Assembly (NCBI GenBank): GCA_950096615.1
Contig: CATNCP010000015.1
Coordinates: forward strand, 1-56,573
Direction of reading: 5' to 3'
Length of the DNA stretch: 56,573 nucleotides
Source: an uncultured Kangiella sp.
GTDB taxonomy: Bacteria > Pseudomonadota > Gammaproteobacteria > Enterobacterales > Kangiellaceae
Positions 25,948 through 36,712 of the stretch are shown one piece after another. The number at the start of each line of letters is the position of its first letter. The stretch's first letter is position 1. The notes beneath the pieces are model-generated. The model worked only from the letters and a program-made list of their open reading frames with translations. It did no database searches and was not told where the DNA came from. The position numbers were made by a program, and so were the translations under genes.

Positions 25948-28218
25948 TTATTTATCGTCGGACTTTTTACTTTTATTATCTTTTAGCGGTAACGACTCTC
26001 CAGTCACTGACTGCAAAGGTAACGAATGCTTATCCTCTTCGTTAACAATATTTAGATGCACATCACGTTGAGGGAATGGAATCTCAATGCCGTATTTCTT
26101 AAACGCCGTGTCCAACTCCCACATATAAATACTACTTATTCTCGTCGGTCTTCTGACTCCGTAATGGGCAACCCATACCAGCAGCAAAAAGTTAACACTG
26201 TTATCACCAAACTCGGTTAGCCACACATCTGGCTCTTTGCCAGGGATATTTTTTAGGGTGTACTGTACATTGTTGGCTGCTTCAATCGCCGCTTTTTTAA
26301 CGATTTCCTTATCCGTTCCATAAGCAACCCCAAAAGGTATCCGTACTCGACGCGTCGACTCTTTTAAGGTCCAGTTGGTAACAATATTCGTAACCATGTA
26401 GGAGTTAGGAATGATGACATCGATGTTGTCGTTAGTATTAATTCGAGTGCTTCGAGTCTTAATTTCTCGAACTTGACCAGTGGTTCCATCCTCAAGCTCA
26501 ATATAATCCCCAACCTTCAACGTTTTCTCAAACATGATGGTTAAGCCAGAAACAAAGTTGCTGACTAAGTTTTGCAAACCAAAACCGATACCAACCGATA
26601 AGGCACCAGCGATCAGGGTTAAATTGCTTAAGTTAAGCCCTAACGCACTAAATCCGGCAACGGCGGCAATAAAAATAATTAAGTAATGGATTAAGCGGTG
26701 CAGCAGGTATAGCGAAGAGCTATTTTTGATTTTATGCTTCTTTTCAAAACGATGAACTAAGAAACTGACCAGTTTAGAAACGAGGTAACCAATTAAAATA
26801 ATGAAGCACAAGTTAATCAGTGGTAGCAGCGTGATTGGGCGTTCATTGATACTAAAAAGCGGCTTATTGACCAGTTTAACGGTAGAATCCCACGCATCCT
26901 CTGTAAACTCTTTAACCGTATCCCAAGTTCGGTTAAGACCAGACTGCTGCTTATCTTCAATGCTTTTGAGGATTGATAACAGTAACTCGTTGTCGCTGAT
27001 AGTTACCCGAACATCTGACATCGCCCTTAAAATAAGCTGGGCTTTACGTCGCCTTTCATCAGATAGCTTTTGCAAATTCTTTTTTTCTTCTGACGACTGC
27101 TGCCTCAGGTTTATATCAGAGGACAACAGTGTGTCTCGAGCTAAGGTTTCAGCTTTTGAGATTTCATCTTCTGCTAACTCAATAGCTCTTTCTGAGCCAG
27201 CGATTAAGTTTCGTAGCTCATCCAAGTCTGGTTTATCACCCTCTTCGAGCTGTTTGATTACAGCTAAGCGGTCTTGGTCATCTGCACGCTGCAGCTTTAA
27301 CAAGACTTCATGGTAAGACAGTAAAGATAATGCCAAGTCGAGCTTAAGAATTTCGTAACTGGTGAAGCCAATACTGGTTTCAGAGATGTCTCGACTCAAT
27401 TTTAAATTTAGCTGCTTGAGATCTTCATCAAGCTTCTCTTTCTCTTCCTGCAACTTCTCACGCTCTTCAACTGGAAATTGCTCGAATGAAATTCTTTGTC
27501 GTGCCTCTTCTAACGTTTCTTCTAAGCTCTTATATTCTGTATTTAAACTATCTTCTCTAGACTTTAGGTTTAGCAGTAACTCTTCTTCAATAACCTTACT
27601 CAGTTGGCTGTTAATCCAATTTAAAACGATTGAAAGTTGTTCGACACTGCCAGTGTCGCTATTTAAGTAAGATACTTTAAGAACATCAAGCGTGTTTGAT
27701 GTTTGGCTGATACTGTCGGTGACTCTAGAGATTTCTTCTTGCGTTTGCTGTAATAAGAAGTCAACTTGCAGTCGAAGCTGATTAACATCCAAATACTCTT
27801 GTATTGTGTAGGATTCTTTTAACACTAGAGCTTTAGGGATATCGAGCTCATCCCTTTTTGAATACTTTAGCTTTTTAAATTCCTGAGCCAAGTTTCGTAT
27901 AATAGCTATACGCTCTAACAGCTCACCACGTTCTTCTCCTTCAACCTCATTAACAGCACTTTCAAGCTCAGCAATAAATTTTTTGAACTCACTTTCGAAT
28001 TTCTTTGCTGCCTCTAGCTCTTTATATTGGTTCCACCAACGGCTGCTTAAATCTTTAAAGTTGGGTGTTTTATCTTTTGACTCTTCCTCATTATCCAGAA
28101 GATTAAGGGGATCTTGGCTAGAAGCCGCGTGAAGAGAGCTTGGCGACAAGCTGGTGCCAGCAATTAGAAGTAGTAATAGTAGTAGGCTAAAAAGACGCTT
28201 CATTAACTTAATGGTCAT
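25948..28218 (-). CDS. Large MscS-family mechanosensitive channel
   Basis: It should open under membrane tension to release solutes. The 756 residues start with a signal peptide (LFSLLLLLLLIAGTSL), then a long periplasmic coiled-coil region (about 40-430, very rich in Glu/Lys/Leu). Three membrane helices follow (about 470-560), and the MscS pore and beta domain: GIGFGLQNLVSNFVSGL, FEKTLKVGDYIEL, TRSTRINTNDNIDVIIPNS. That is the architecture of MscK/YbdG-class channels with a shortened N-terminal part compared with MscK. The ATG at 28218 has AAGG very close; a second ATG at 28203 is possible and would only trim the signal. Confidence 0.92.
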   Translation of the reverse strand: MTIKLMKRLFSLLLLLLLIAGTSLSPSSLHAASSQDPLNLLDNEEESKDKTPNFKDLSSRWWNQYKELEAAKKFESEFKKFIAELESAVNEVEGEERGELLERIAIIRNLAQEFKKLKYSKRDELDIPKALVLKESYTIQEYLDVNQLRLQVDFLLQQTQEEISRVTDSISQTSNTLDVLKVSYLNSDTGSVEQLSIVLNWINSQLSKVIEEELLLNLKSREDSLNTEYKSLEETLEEARQRISFEQFPVEEREKLQEEKEKLDEDLKQLNLKLSRDISETSIGFTSYEILKLDLALSLLSYHEVLLKLQRADDQDRLAVIKQLEEGDKPDLDELRNLIAGSERAIELAEDEISKAETLARDTLLSSDINLRQQSSEEKKNLQKLSDERRRKAQLILRAMSDVRVTISDNELLLSILKSIEDKQQSGLNRTWDTVKEFTEDAWDSTVKLVNKPLFSINERPITLLPLINLCFIILIGYLVSKLVSFLVHRFEKKHKIKNSSSLYLLHRLIHYLIIFIAAVAGFSALGLNLSNLTLIAGALSVGIGFGLQNLVSNFVSGLTIMFEKTLKVGDYIELEDGTTGQVREIKTRSTRINTNDNIDVIIPNSYMVTNIVTNWTLKESTRRVRIPFGVAYGTDKEIVKKAAIEAANNVQYTLKNIPGKEPDVWLTEFGDNSVNFLLLVWVAHYGVRRPTRISSIYMWELDTAFKKYGIEIPFPQRDVHLNIVNEEDKHSLPLQSVTGESLPLKDNKSKKSDDK

Positions 28219-28349
28219 TCCTTAGGGTTAGGTTTTGAGATCAAAGTCTGATATTAAGTGTATCACTTATGACTATAAATTATTCAATTTTAAGGAAAAT
28301 CACAACTGAACACTTTCTCCTTACCTTCTCAACAAAATAATACAGGCAT

Positions 28350-28378
28350 AAAAAAAGCTGCACAAGGCAGCTTCTTTA

Positions 28379-28380
<2 letters not shown>
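28350..28380 (-). terminator. Intrinsic terminator after serS
   Basis: AAGCTGC / GCAGCTT with a five-base loop is followed on the minus strand by seven T. It begins right at the serS stop codon and separates serS from the MscS gene. Confidence 0.85.
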
Positions 28381-29653
<1,273 letters not shown>

Positions 29654-29672
29654 TTAGTGGTTCTATGAATTA

Positions 29673-30056
29673 TTAGCCCGACATTCTACCACCAAGCCAA
29701 GCGCCAACAAACACGAAAAGCATGCAAAGTACTAAATTTCCAAGAATATTCATGCCAGCTTTCAGCCAAACTTGTTGCTGAAGAAGGTATAAGGTTTCTA
29801 GAGAAAAGGTCGAAAAAGTCGTTAACGCTCCTAAAAACCCAATCATCACCCCCTCTTTAAGGGTCATCGAGACCTGTGCATTTTGCCAAAAGTTGATTAA
29901 AAAACCAGCAACAAAGCAGCCAAGGACATTGGCTATCAGTGTTCCATATAGAAATTGTTCGCCTAGTAACCACTCTGATAAGTCACGTATTTTAAAGCGT
30001 GCAATAGCCCCTAAAGCGCCGCCAACCCCAATTGCTCCAATAACTGCCCACTTCAT
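29673..30056 (-). CDS. crcB: Fluoride ion channel CrcB/Fluc
   Basis: A dual-topology fluoride exporter of 127 residues with four membrane helices. Family marks are the start GAIGVGGALGAIARF, LIANVLGCFVAGFL with the pore Asn, and GFLGALTTFSTFSLE with the Phe-box and Thr/Ser track. It lies between rarA and serS, seven bases after the rarA stop; in many gammaproteobacteria crcB is found in just this place. I see no fluoride riboswitch, and with only seven bases upstream there is no room for one. Confidence 0.95.
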   Translation of the reverse strand: MKWAVIGAIGVGGALGAIARFKIRDLSEWLLGEQFLYGTLIANVLGCFVAGFLINFWQNAQVSMTLKEGVMIGFLGALTTFSTFSLETLYLLQQQVWLKAGMNILGNLVLCMLFVFVGAWLGGRMSG

Positions 30057-30063
30057 GCCGCTC

Positions 30064-31404
30064 TTAGCCTCTTTTTAATGCTTCTTCAGTTCTTTGTTTC
30101 AGCCACGCCATTTTTTCTGCAATTTTCTTCTCTAAGCCTCGCGGCACAGGCTGATAATAGTCGACGGTTTGCTTTTCTTCTGGGAAGTAACTCTGTCCAG
30201 CGGAAAAAGCATCAGGTTCATTATGGTCATAACGATAACCTTTGCCATACTCTAAATCTTTCATTAGATGTGTCGGTGCGTTACGAATATGCATCGGCAC
30301 CTCGTAGGTCGGCTCATTACCTACGTCCTTACGCGCTTGGTTATAAGCATTATAAACAGCATTACTTTTAGGTGCGCATGCGAGGTAAATAATAGCTTGT
30401 GCAATAGTTAACTCCCCTTCAGGGCTTCCCAGTCGCTCTTGTACGTCCCATGCATTTAAAGCCAAGGTTAATCCTCTAGGATCCGCGTTACCGATATCTT
30501 CGCTCGCCATACGCACCACTCGACGCGCTACATACAAGGGGTCACAACCGCCATCCAACATTCGACAATACCAATATAATGCTGCATTAGGGTCACTGCC
30601 GCGAACAGACTTGTGCAGTGCGGAAATTTGGTCGTAGAAGTGTTCACCACCTTTGTCAAAGCGACGTAAGGATTGTGTTAGGGTTTCTTCAAGAATTTTA
30701 TTGTTAACCACTGGCTGTTGATCATCATCGGCTAGAGCTAGCTCAGATGCTAACTCTAGTATATTGAGTAACCTTCTACCATCGCCATCTGCTGCTTGTA
30801 TTAATATTTCGGCAGCCTCTTCTTCAACCGATAGATTGATAGACCCTAACCCATGCTCCCCGTCGCTGACTGCACGATTGAGTAACTTCCTCAAGGCTGA
30901 ACTGGACAAGTCTTTTAAAACAAACACTCGGGCTCTGGATAATAATGCGTTATTTAACTCAAACGATGGGTTTTCAGTTGTGGCGCCGATAAAAGTAACG
31001 GTGCCATTCTCAACATAGGGTAAGAACGCGTCTTGCTGCGCTTTGTTGAAGCGATGAACTTCATCAACAAAAAGCAATGTTTGCTTGCCCTGGGCTTGGT
31101 ATTGCTTAGCTTCTTCAACGGCAGCTCGAATATCTTTAACCCCAGCTAAAACTGCTGAAATAGTGATAAAGTGAGCGTTTGAAGTATTTGCAATGAGTCT
31201 TGCTAAAGTTGTTTTACCAGTACCTGGAGGCCCCCAAAATATCATGGAGAAAGGTTTTTTAGCGTCGATAGCTTGATAGAGAGGCTTGCCCGGACTTAGC
31301 AAGTGCTCTTGGCCAACATAATCCTCAATTTTGTGAGGACGCATTCTGTCGGCCAAGGGTACATAAACGTGCGAATCGTTGAAAAGCTGGTCCTGTTGAC
31401 TCAT
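30064..31404 (-). CDS. rarA: Replication-associated recombination protein A (RarA/MgsA)
   Basis: An AAA+ ATPase related to clamp loaders that acts at stalled forks and binds SSB. The 446 residues include DRMRPHKIEDYVGQEHLL, Walker A FWGPPGTGKTTLARLI, Walker B TLLFVDEVHRFNKAQQDAFL, sensor 1 FIGATTENPSFELN, and the C-terminal tetramerisation region with HKSVRGSDPNAALYW and ARRVVRMASEDIGNADP. It is 15 bases downstream of lolA and seven bases upstream of crcB, in the conserved ftsK-lolA-rarA-serS order. Confidence 0.97.
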   Translation of the reverse strand: MSQQDQLFNDSHVYVPLADRMRPHKIEDYVGQEHLLSPGKPLYQAIDAKKPFSMIFWGPPGTGKTTLARLIANTSNAHFITISAVLAGVKDIRAAVEEAKQYQAQGKQTLLFVDEVHRFNKAQQDAFLPYVENGTVTFIGATTENPSFELNNALLSRARVFVLKDLSSSALRKLLNRAVSDGEHGLGSINLSVEEEAAEILIQAADGDGRRLLNILELASELALADDDQQPVVNNKILEETLTQSLRRFDKGGEHFYDQISALHKSVRGSDPNAALYWYCRMLDGGCDPLYVARRVVRMASEDIGNADPRGLTLALNAWDVQERLGSPEGELTIAQAIIYLACAPKSNAVYNAYNQARKDVGNEPTYEVPMHIRNAPTHLMKDLEYGKGYRYDHNEPDAFSAGQSYFPEEKQTVDYYQPVPRGLEKKIAEKMAWLKQRTEEALKRG

Positions 31405-31419
31405 TAAAAAGTTTTGGTG

Positions 31420-32097
31420 CTAAGGTTTATCCTTAGCATTGTCCGCGACTTTCTTACGATTATCAATAACGTCAACCTCATCAGGAGGAGTAAATACAAA
31501 GTAGTTCTTTGCGAAACCAGGGGCTAAGTTGATATCAGAAAACTCAATTGAGGTTGTTTGACCTAGGTTATCACTGACCTGAAGCGCAATTAGTTGCTCA
31601 CCCTTAAACTCCATAAGCAGTCGCTCAAACAATGAGTCTTCAGCCTTAGAACTAAGTTGAAATAACAGGGTGTCTTCGCTACTCGTAGCGATTTCAGCGA
31701 CATTGTAGTTATCAACAATATCGACCTCGTTCTTGGTGAGGATCGCTGCAGGCGTAGTTTCAAGACTGGCCGTCAGCTCGGAAACATTGATTTGCTCAAT
31801 ATCACGATCGAACTGCCATAAGTTATCCCCATCAGCCACAATCTCCTGCTCATAAGGATCTGCGACCACCCAGCGAAATTGCTTAGGTCGTTGAAGTTCA
31901 AAATAACCTGATGAGCTATCTAATAACGTATTAAACTCATCACGAATTTCTTGGCTAAAGCTCGCCTTATAACTATCAATATTTTCTAGTTTTTCTTGTA
32001 ACTTATGAGCAGCATCAGCGTGAACGTTGAAGCTTGCCATCAATAAGCTAAACCCTAAGGTAAGGATCGTAACTGCTTGTTCAAATAGTGTTTTCAT
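31420..32097 (-). CDS. lolA: Outer-membrane lipoprotein carrier protein LolA
   Basis: LolA ferries lipoproteins across the periplasm from LolCDE to LolB. The 225-residue precursor has a signal peptide (KTLFEQAVTILTLGFSLL, then MASFNVHADA). The mature part matches LolA: YKASFSQEIRDE, SSGYFELQRPKQFRWVV, PYEQEIVADGDNLWQFD and FSDINLAPGFAKNYFVFTPP. The ATG at 32097 was chosen because AAAGG lies eight bases upstream and it opens the signal peptide; an upstream ATG adds nine polar residues. About 300 bases separate it from ftsK. Confidence 0.95.
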   Translation of the reverse strand: MKTLFEQAVTILTLGFSLLMASFNVHADAAHKLQEKLENIDSYKASFSQEIRDEFNTLLDSSSGYFELQRPKQFRWVVADPYEQEIVADGDNLWQFDRDIEQINVSELTASLETTPAAILTKNEVDIVDNYNVAEIATSSEDTLLFQLSSKAEDSLFERLLMEFKGEQLIALQVSDNLGQTTSIEFSDINLAPGFAKNYFVFTPPDEVDVIDNRKKVADNAKDKP

Positions 32098-32198
32098 GTA
32101 AAAACCTTTCGAGCCTTTATTCATTATCTACCGTTATACAGCCCTGAGACTGAATTTCACCTTAATATATTTTCTTGTATAAAGCACAAGTCTTAACA

Positions 32199-32233
32199 CA
32201 AGAGCCTGAGCTCCCTCAAAGGGACTCCTCTTG
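32199..32233. other. Hairpin in the ftsK-lolA gap
   Basis: CAAGAG..GAG.TCCCT pairs with AGGGACTC.CTCTTG around a three-base loop. Neither strand has a following T run, so it is not a typical terminator; it may be an RNA processing or stability element in the ftsK-lolA transcript. Together with the repeat at 32281 it accounts for most of this 306-base gap. Confidence 0.45.
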
Positions 32234-32280
32234 AACACGGGCCAGGATGATAAGTAAGTTAGTCTTAAGAGACTGGTATC

Positions 32281-32405
32281 AATTCAGCGTTAGTGGTGCA
32301 GGCAAGACGCGGCGTAACTTATTTTTTGTTAGGAGTTTACATGCAGTAAATGACGACGCAAAAAATAAGTTACAACAAAGTATTGCCAAACAAACTAGCT
32401 GAATT
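32281..32405. repeat. ERIC-like 125-bp imperfect palindrome
   Basis: The stretch is bounded by AATTCAGC (32281-32288) and its complement GCTGAATT (32398-32405) and is palindromic through most of its length. The best arms are GTAACTTATTTTTTG and CAAAAAATAAGTTAC, 15 of 15. The centre, AGGAGTTTACATGCAGTAAA followed by TGACGACG, resembles the ERIC core (AGGAGCTTAC..AGTAAGTGAC), and the length matches ERIC units of about 127 bp. The right boundary overlaps the ftsK stop codon by two bases. It was probably inserted as a non-autonomous mobile repeat and is likely transcribed into a long hairpin between ftsK and lolA. Confidence 0.7.
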
Positions 32406-34767
32406 AGTCTTTAGGAGGTGGCGGCGCTAATACTTCCCTCGCCCCATTCGAGCCCATCTCCGACACAATCCCCGCAGCTTCCATCGCTTCAACCATGCGC
32501 GCTGCACGGTTATAACCAATCTTCAGACGACGCTGGATCCCTGAAATCGAAGCGCGACGGCTTTCGGTCACAATAGCCACGGCTTGATCAAATAACTCAT
32601 CTTGCTCGCTATCGCCACCATCCATACCCGGCATACCCGGTACTGGAACTTCAGAGGTACCACTAATCACTTCTTCAATGTAGTCAGGCTCACCACGCAT
32701 TTTCCAGTCTTCGACCACACGGTGAACTTCGTCATCATCAACGAAAGCACCGTGAACACGAGTTGGAATATTGCTACCGCCCGGTAAATACAGCATGTCG
32801 CCCATACCGAGTAGCTGTTCTGCGCCAGTTTGATCAAGAACCGTACGTGAATCAATTTTCGACGATACTTGGAAACCAATCCGTGATGGGATGTTCGCCT
32901 TAATTAAGCCGGTAATAACGTCAACCGATGGTCTTTGTGTCGCCAGAATTAAATGAATACCAGCGGCACGTGCTTTCTGTGCAATGCGAGCAATCAATTC
33001 TTCAACCTTCTTACCCACGATCATCATCATGTCCGCTAACTCATCAATAACAATGACAATTGACGGCAATTTATCCAAGGTTGGTGGCTCTTCTTCTAAA
33101 TCGTCGGTAGGCTGCCATAAAGGATCTTTAATTGGCTCACCGGCTTTAATCGCATCTTTAACCTTCTTATTAAAGCCTGCTAAGTTACGCACGCCTAATG
33201 CCGACATCAGACGATAACGTCGCTCCATCTCACCCACAGACCAACGCAGCGCATTAGCCGCATCCTTCATGTCGGTTACCACTTCACACAACAAGTGCGG
33301 AATCCCTTCATAAACGCTTAATTCAAGCATTTTAGGGTCAATCATGATCATGCGTAAATCTTCAGGCGATGACTTATAAAGCATGCTAATAATCATCGCA
33401 TTCACACCAACCGACTTACCGGAACCCGTAGTACCAGCAACCAACAAGTGTGGCATTTTCGCCATGTTGACCACCACTGGATTACCAGCAATATCTTTAC
33501 CGAGGGCCATGCTCAGCGGTGACTTCGATTTTTCAAATTCATCGCACGCCAAAACTTCTCGTAAGCGCACAATCTCCCTGCTTTCGTTCGGGATCTCGAT
33601 ACCAACATAAGTTTTGCCAGGTATCACTTCTACCACACGAACCGATATGGTCGATAAAGAGCGCGCCAAATCTTTGGCCAGGTTTGAGATTTTGCTGACT
33701 TTTACACCAGGCGCCAACTCAAGCTCAAAGCGTGTAATCACTGGGCCTGGGTGCACTTCCATCACCTCAGCGTCGACGTTAAAGTCTTTAAGCTTCAACT
33801 CCACCAGTCGTGACATGGCCTCCAAGGCTTCTTCTGAGAAGTGGTTTTTCGGTGGCTCTGGCTCGTCGAGTAGCTCCATGGTTGGCAATGGGCCCTCGCC
33901 GGCACCTTCAAACAAAGGCTTTTGTCGTGTTTTCTTTTCTACTTTTGCGCTCGGTGGCACAGAAGCGACTTTTGGCTCAATTTTGACAGGCTTGCGCGTT
34001 TCACGCTTGGTCTTTTCCTGCTTAATCGCTTCTTTGCGCTTCACCACCACCTGCTTAACTTCTTTCTCTTCTTTTTTCTTTTCTTTAAAAGAACCGTACC
34101 AATCTTTTAGACTATTGATCGTCGTAATGGTCCAGCGACCAACGCTATCCATAATTTTGAGCCATGAAATACCCGTAAATAGGGTCACTCCTGACAGGAA
34201 TAAGGCCAGTAAAATTAACGTGGTGCCGTACAAGCCCAATGAGCCAATAATCAGCCCCACAATGGCTTTACCTAAAATACCACCAGAAAAGTACACGATA
34301 TCCGTTTGCTGATGGCAAACCGCAAGTCCCGCAACACAACGGTCACCAAAGTGTTGGTATAACAAACCTGCACCAGCAATGATCGCGATAATTAATCCAG
34401 CGCTTTTAATTAGCCAGAAGCTTTTAGGATGGGACACTTCCTCTTTACGCTCGGTGTACACTAAAAAGCCAAAATAACCGACAACTAAGGGAATCAGGTA
34501 GGCAAGATAACCAAACAGGTGCAAAAAGAAATCACCAAACCAGGCCCCTCCTTTACCCGCTGCGTTTTGCACAGGCGCACCGCTACCGTTGGTAAAAGAA
34601 CCAGGATCATTAGGGTTATAGCTCAGCAACGCCAATAATAGGAACAAAGCAATAGTGACCAGAATGATCATTCCGCCTTCGCTAAGTCGTTTACGGAGTA
34701 TGGCTTTTGAATCTAACTGAGTATCTTTTTTCTTTGTTGCTGCTTGTTTTGTTTTAGTTTTACTCAA
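32404..34767 (-). CDS. ftsK: DNA translocase FtsK
   Basis: FtsK pumps chromosome ends through the septum and activates XerCD at dif. The 787 residues hold four or five N-terminal membrane helices (about 30-200), a short Lys/Glu-rich linker (about 225-290) and the motor. Walker A is [19 protein letters not shown], followed by [12 protein letters not shown] and Walker [13 protein letters not shown]. The C-terminal gamma winged helix that reads KOPS sites is [20 protein letters not shown]. The linker is far shorter than the roughly 600-residue one of E. coli FtsK, giving the 750-800 length typical of marine gammaproteobacteria. It lies between lrp and lolA, as in E. coli. Confidence 0.98.
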   Translation of the reverse strand: MSKTKTKQAATKKKDTQLDSKAILRKRLSEGGMIILVTIALFLLLALLSYNPNDPGSFTNGSGAPVQNAAGKGGAWFGDFFLHLFGYLAYLIPLVVGYFGFLVYTERKEEVSHPKSFWLIKSAGLIIAIIAGAGLLYQHFGDRCVAGLAVCHQQTDIVYFSGGILGKAIVGLIIGSLGLYGTTLILLALFLSGVTLFTGISWLKIMDSVGRWTITTINSLKDWYGSFKEKKKEEKEVKQVVVKRKEAIKQEKTKRETRKPVKIEPKVASVPPSAKVEKKTRQKPLFEGAGEGPLPTMELLDEPEPPKNHFSEEALEAMSRLVELKLKDFNVDAEVMEVHPGPVITRFELELAPGVKVSKISNLAKDLARSLSTISVRVVEVIPGKTYVGIEIPNESREIVRLREVLACDEFEKSKSPLSMALGKDIAGNPVVVNMAKMPHLLVAGTTGSGKSVGVNAMIISMLYKSSPEDLRMIMIDPKMLELSVYEGIPHLLCEVVTDMKDAANALRWSVGEMERRYRLMSALGVRNLAGFNKKVKDAIKAGEPIKDPLWQPTDDLEEEPPTLDKLPSIVIVIDELADMMMIVGKKVEELIARIAQKARAAGIHLILATQRPSVDVITGLIKANIPSRIGFQVSSKIDSRTVLDQTGAEQLLGMGDMLYLPGGSNIPTRVHGAFVDDDEVHRVVEDWKMRGEPDYIEEVISGTSEVPVPGMPGMDGGDSEQDELFDQAVAIVTESRRASISGIQRRLKIGYNRAARMVEAMEAAGIVSEMGSNGAREVLAPPPPKD

Positions 34768-34863
34768 AATTTTATCCTAAGTATTTTCTACCACCATTCT
34801 AATCGAAGTTACAGCTATCTCAAGCATCATAATGCAAAAACGCTAATAAGGTCTTAACAACCG

Positions 34864-35367
34864 TTAATCGTTTGATTTCTGGTCAGTTATTGGCAACAAA
34901 CTGGTCTCTTTAACTTCTTCCATGACCATGTACGAGCGCGAGGCCCTAACACCCGGTAACGTCAGCAATGTTTCACCCAGCAACTTTCGATATTCCTGCA
35001 TGTCACCGACCCGCGCCTTGAGTAAGTAATCGAAATCACCAGAAACCAAGTGACACTCCAGAATTTCAGGGATGTTAGCCACAGCATTATTAAACTCAGT
35101 AAACATATGCGGCGAGGTATGCATCAACCGAATTTCGGCGAAAACTAATAATGAAACCGATAATTTCTTTGGATTAAGCTTGGCTAAATACCCTTCAATG
35201 AAACCATCATTTTCTAGCCTTCTTACTCGCTCCAAACAGGGGGTCGCGCTCAATCCAACTAACTTCGCTAACTCGACATTAGAGATCCGACCATTTGCCT
35301 GTAATTCTCGCAGAATACGGCGGTCAATTCGGTCTAATATCTGCTTACTGGCACTTTTAACTTTCAC
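34864..35367 (-). CDS. lrp: Leucine-responsive regulatory protein Lrp
   Basis: A global feast/famine regulator. The 167 residues closely follow E. coli Lrp: DRIDRRILRELQANGRISNV, the helix-turn-helix VGLSATPCLERVRRLENDGF, and the effector region ILECHLVSGDFDYLLKARV. No in-frame ATG precedes the conserved part; the best start is a GTG at 35367, without a clear ribosome site. It is upstream of ftsK on the same strand, as in E. coli, and is divergent from alanine dehydrogenase (150 bases apart), a typical Lrp/AldR target. This suggests it controls that gene and itself from the shared region. Confidence 0.95.
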   Translation of the reverse strand: MKVKSASKQILDRIDRRILRELQANGRISNVELAKLVGLSATPCLERVRRLENDGFIEGYLAKLNPKKLSVSLLVFAEIRLMHTSPHMFTEFNNAVANIPEILECHLVSGDFDYLLKARVGDMQEYRKLLGETLLTLPGVRASRSYMVMEEVKETSLLPITDQKSND

Positions 35368-35517
35368 AGAATAAAAACTATGTTTTTTGGGTTAATAAAG
35401 TTATTTATACTATAAAAAGTCAAACATTAGCAAATAAAACTGATAAAACAGCACTATAATAGCGATTTTTACTGGCCCAGAAAGGGCTTAATTTAACCGT
35501 CAATTTGGAGCTATATT
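35368..35517. promoter_or_regulatory. lrp/ald divergent control region
   Basis: An A/T-rich 150-base region. It contains a perfect TATAAT for ald at 35455-35460 but no recognisable -35 seventeen bases upstream, as is usual for activator-dependent promoters. AT tracts (TTATTTATACTATAAAAAG and similar) fit Lrp binding. GGAG precedes the ald ATG. Confidence 0.45.
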
Positions 35518-36651
35518 ATGTTGATCGGTGTACCTAAAGAAATCAAAAATCACGAGTATCGCGCCGGTATGGTACCTGGTAGTGTTCGTGAAGTTATCGC
35601 ACATGGTCATGAGGTTATTGTTGAAACAAATGCTGGTGGCGGCATTGGTTTTACGGATGACGATTATGTTGCGGCTGGTGCAACAATTGTTGATACAGCT
35701 GAAGAAGTATTTGCTAAAGCTGAAATGATTGTAAAAGTGAAGGAGCCTCTTGCCGAAGAGCGAAAGCGTTTGCGCAAAGACCAAATCCTATTCACTTACC
35801 TACATTTGGCTCCGGATATGCCACAGACGCAGGATCTTGTTGATTCTGGCGCTGTGTGCATTGCATACGAAACGGTTACTGGCCGTACTGGTGGTTTACC
35901 GCTGTTAGCTCCGATGTCTGAGGTTGCTGGCCGCATGTCGATTCAAGCAGGTGCACAATGCCTAGAGAAATCTCGTGGTGGTTTAGGCATGTTGCTTGGC
36001 GGCGTACCAGGCGTATCTCCAGCGAAGTGCGTCGTGATTGGTGCTGGCGTTGTCGGTAGTAACGCAATCCGCATGGCAGTAGGTTTGGGTGCACGCGTTG
36101 TAGTTCTTGATCGTAACGTTGATGCGCTTCGCCGTATAACGGCTGAGTTTGGTTCACGCGTTGAAACTGTATTCTCAAGCCAAGAGTCGCTAGAGCAAGA
36201 AGTGACAACTGCAGACTTAGTGATCGGTGGCGTTCTGATTCCTGGCGCAGCTGCTCCAAAGCTTGTGACTGAAGAAATGGTTAAAAACATGAAGCCAGGC
36301 TCTGTATTGGTAGACGTGGCGATTGACCAAGGCGGTTGTTTCGCCACTTCAAAAGCAACGACACACGCAGAACCAACTTACATCAAGCACGATGTGGTTC
36401 ACTATTGTGTCGCTAATATGCCGGGCGCTGTTCCACGTACTTCGACATTCGCACTGAACAACGTGACTCTGCCTTACATCATCACCATTGCCAATAAAGG
36501 CTATCACGAAGCACTTGCTCGTGATCCGCACTTATTGAACGGTCTTAATGTCTACAAAGGCAAAGTTACTGAAAAATCAGTAGCAGAAAACCTAGGCTTT
36601 GAGTACGTTGATCCGAAAGACGCATTAGAAATCAGTTACGATACTCTGTAA
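35518..36651 (+). CDS. ald: Alanine dehydrogenase
   Basis: It interconverts alanine with pyruvate and ammonia using NAD. The 377 residues match the family: [20 protein letters not shown] with the substrate-binding Arg, [10 protein letters not shown] with the catalytic Lys, FTYLHLAPD with the catalytic His, and the Rossmann loop [20 protein letters not shown]. The Asp of DVAIDQGGC and the motif [15 protein letters not shown] complete it. Codon use is strongly biased (GCT, GGT, CGT), which suggests high expression. It is divergent from lrp and ends at a strong terminator. Confidence 0.98.
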   Translation: MLIGVPKEIKNHEYRAGMVPGSVREVIAHGHEVIVETNAGGGIGFTDDDYVAAGATIVDTAEEVFAKAEMIVKVKEPLAEERKRLRKDQILFTYLHLAPDMPQTQDLVDSGAVCIAYETVTGRTGGLPLLAPMSEVAGRMSIQAGAQCLEKSRGGLGMLLGGVPGVSPAKCVVIGAGVVGSNAIRMAVGLGARVVVLDRNVDALRRITAEFGSRVETVFSSQESLEQEVTTADLVIGGVLIPGAAAPKLVTEEMVKNMKPGSVLVDVAIDQGGCFATSKATTHAEPTYIKHDVVHYCVANMPGAVPRTSTFALNNVTLPYIITIANKGYHEALARDPHLLNGLNVYKGKVTEKSVAENLGFEYVDPKDALEISYDTL

Positions 36652-36664
36652 TTGATTGCCTGCT

Positions 36665-36696
36665 AAAAAAGCCGCTCGATTGAGCGGCTTTTTTTA
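36665..36696. terminator. Bidirectional terminator between ald and the LasA-like gene
   Basis: AAGCCGCTC / GAGCGGCTT with a four-base loop and A/T runs on both sides stands between two convergent genes. Confidence 0.92.
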
Positions 36697-36712
36697 TACA
36701 CTTGTCACCAAC

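Noticed and set aside
32199-32233. Terminator between ftsK and lolA
   Set aside because: The hairpin has no T run on either strand, so it is listed only as a hairpin.
34010-34110. Lys/Glu low-complexity stretch with open frames on the + strand opposite ftsK
   Set aside because: These frames mirror the charged linker of FtsK and show no start signal or family; they are shadows.
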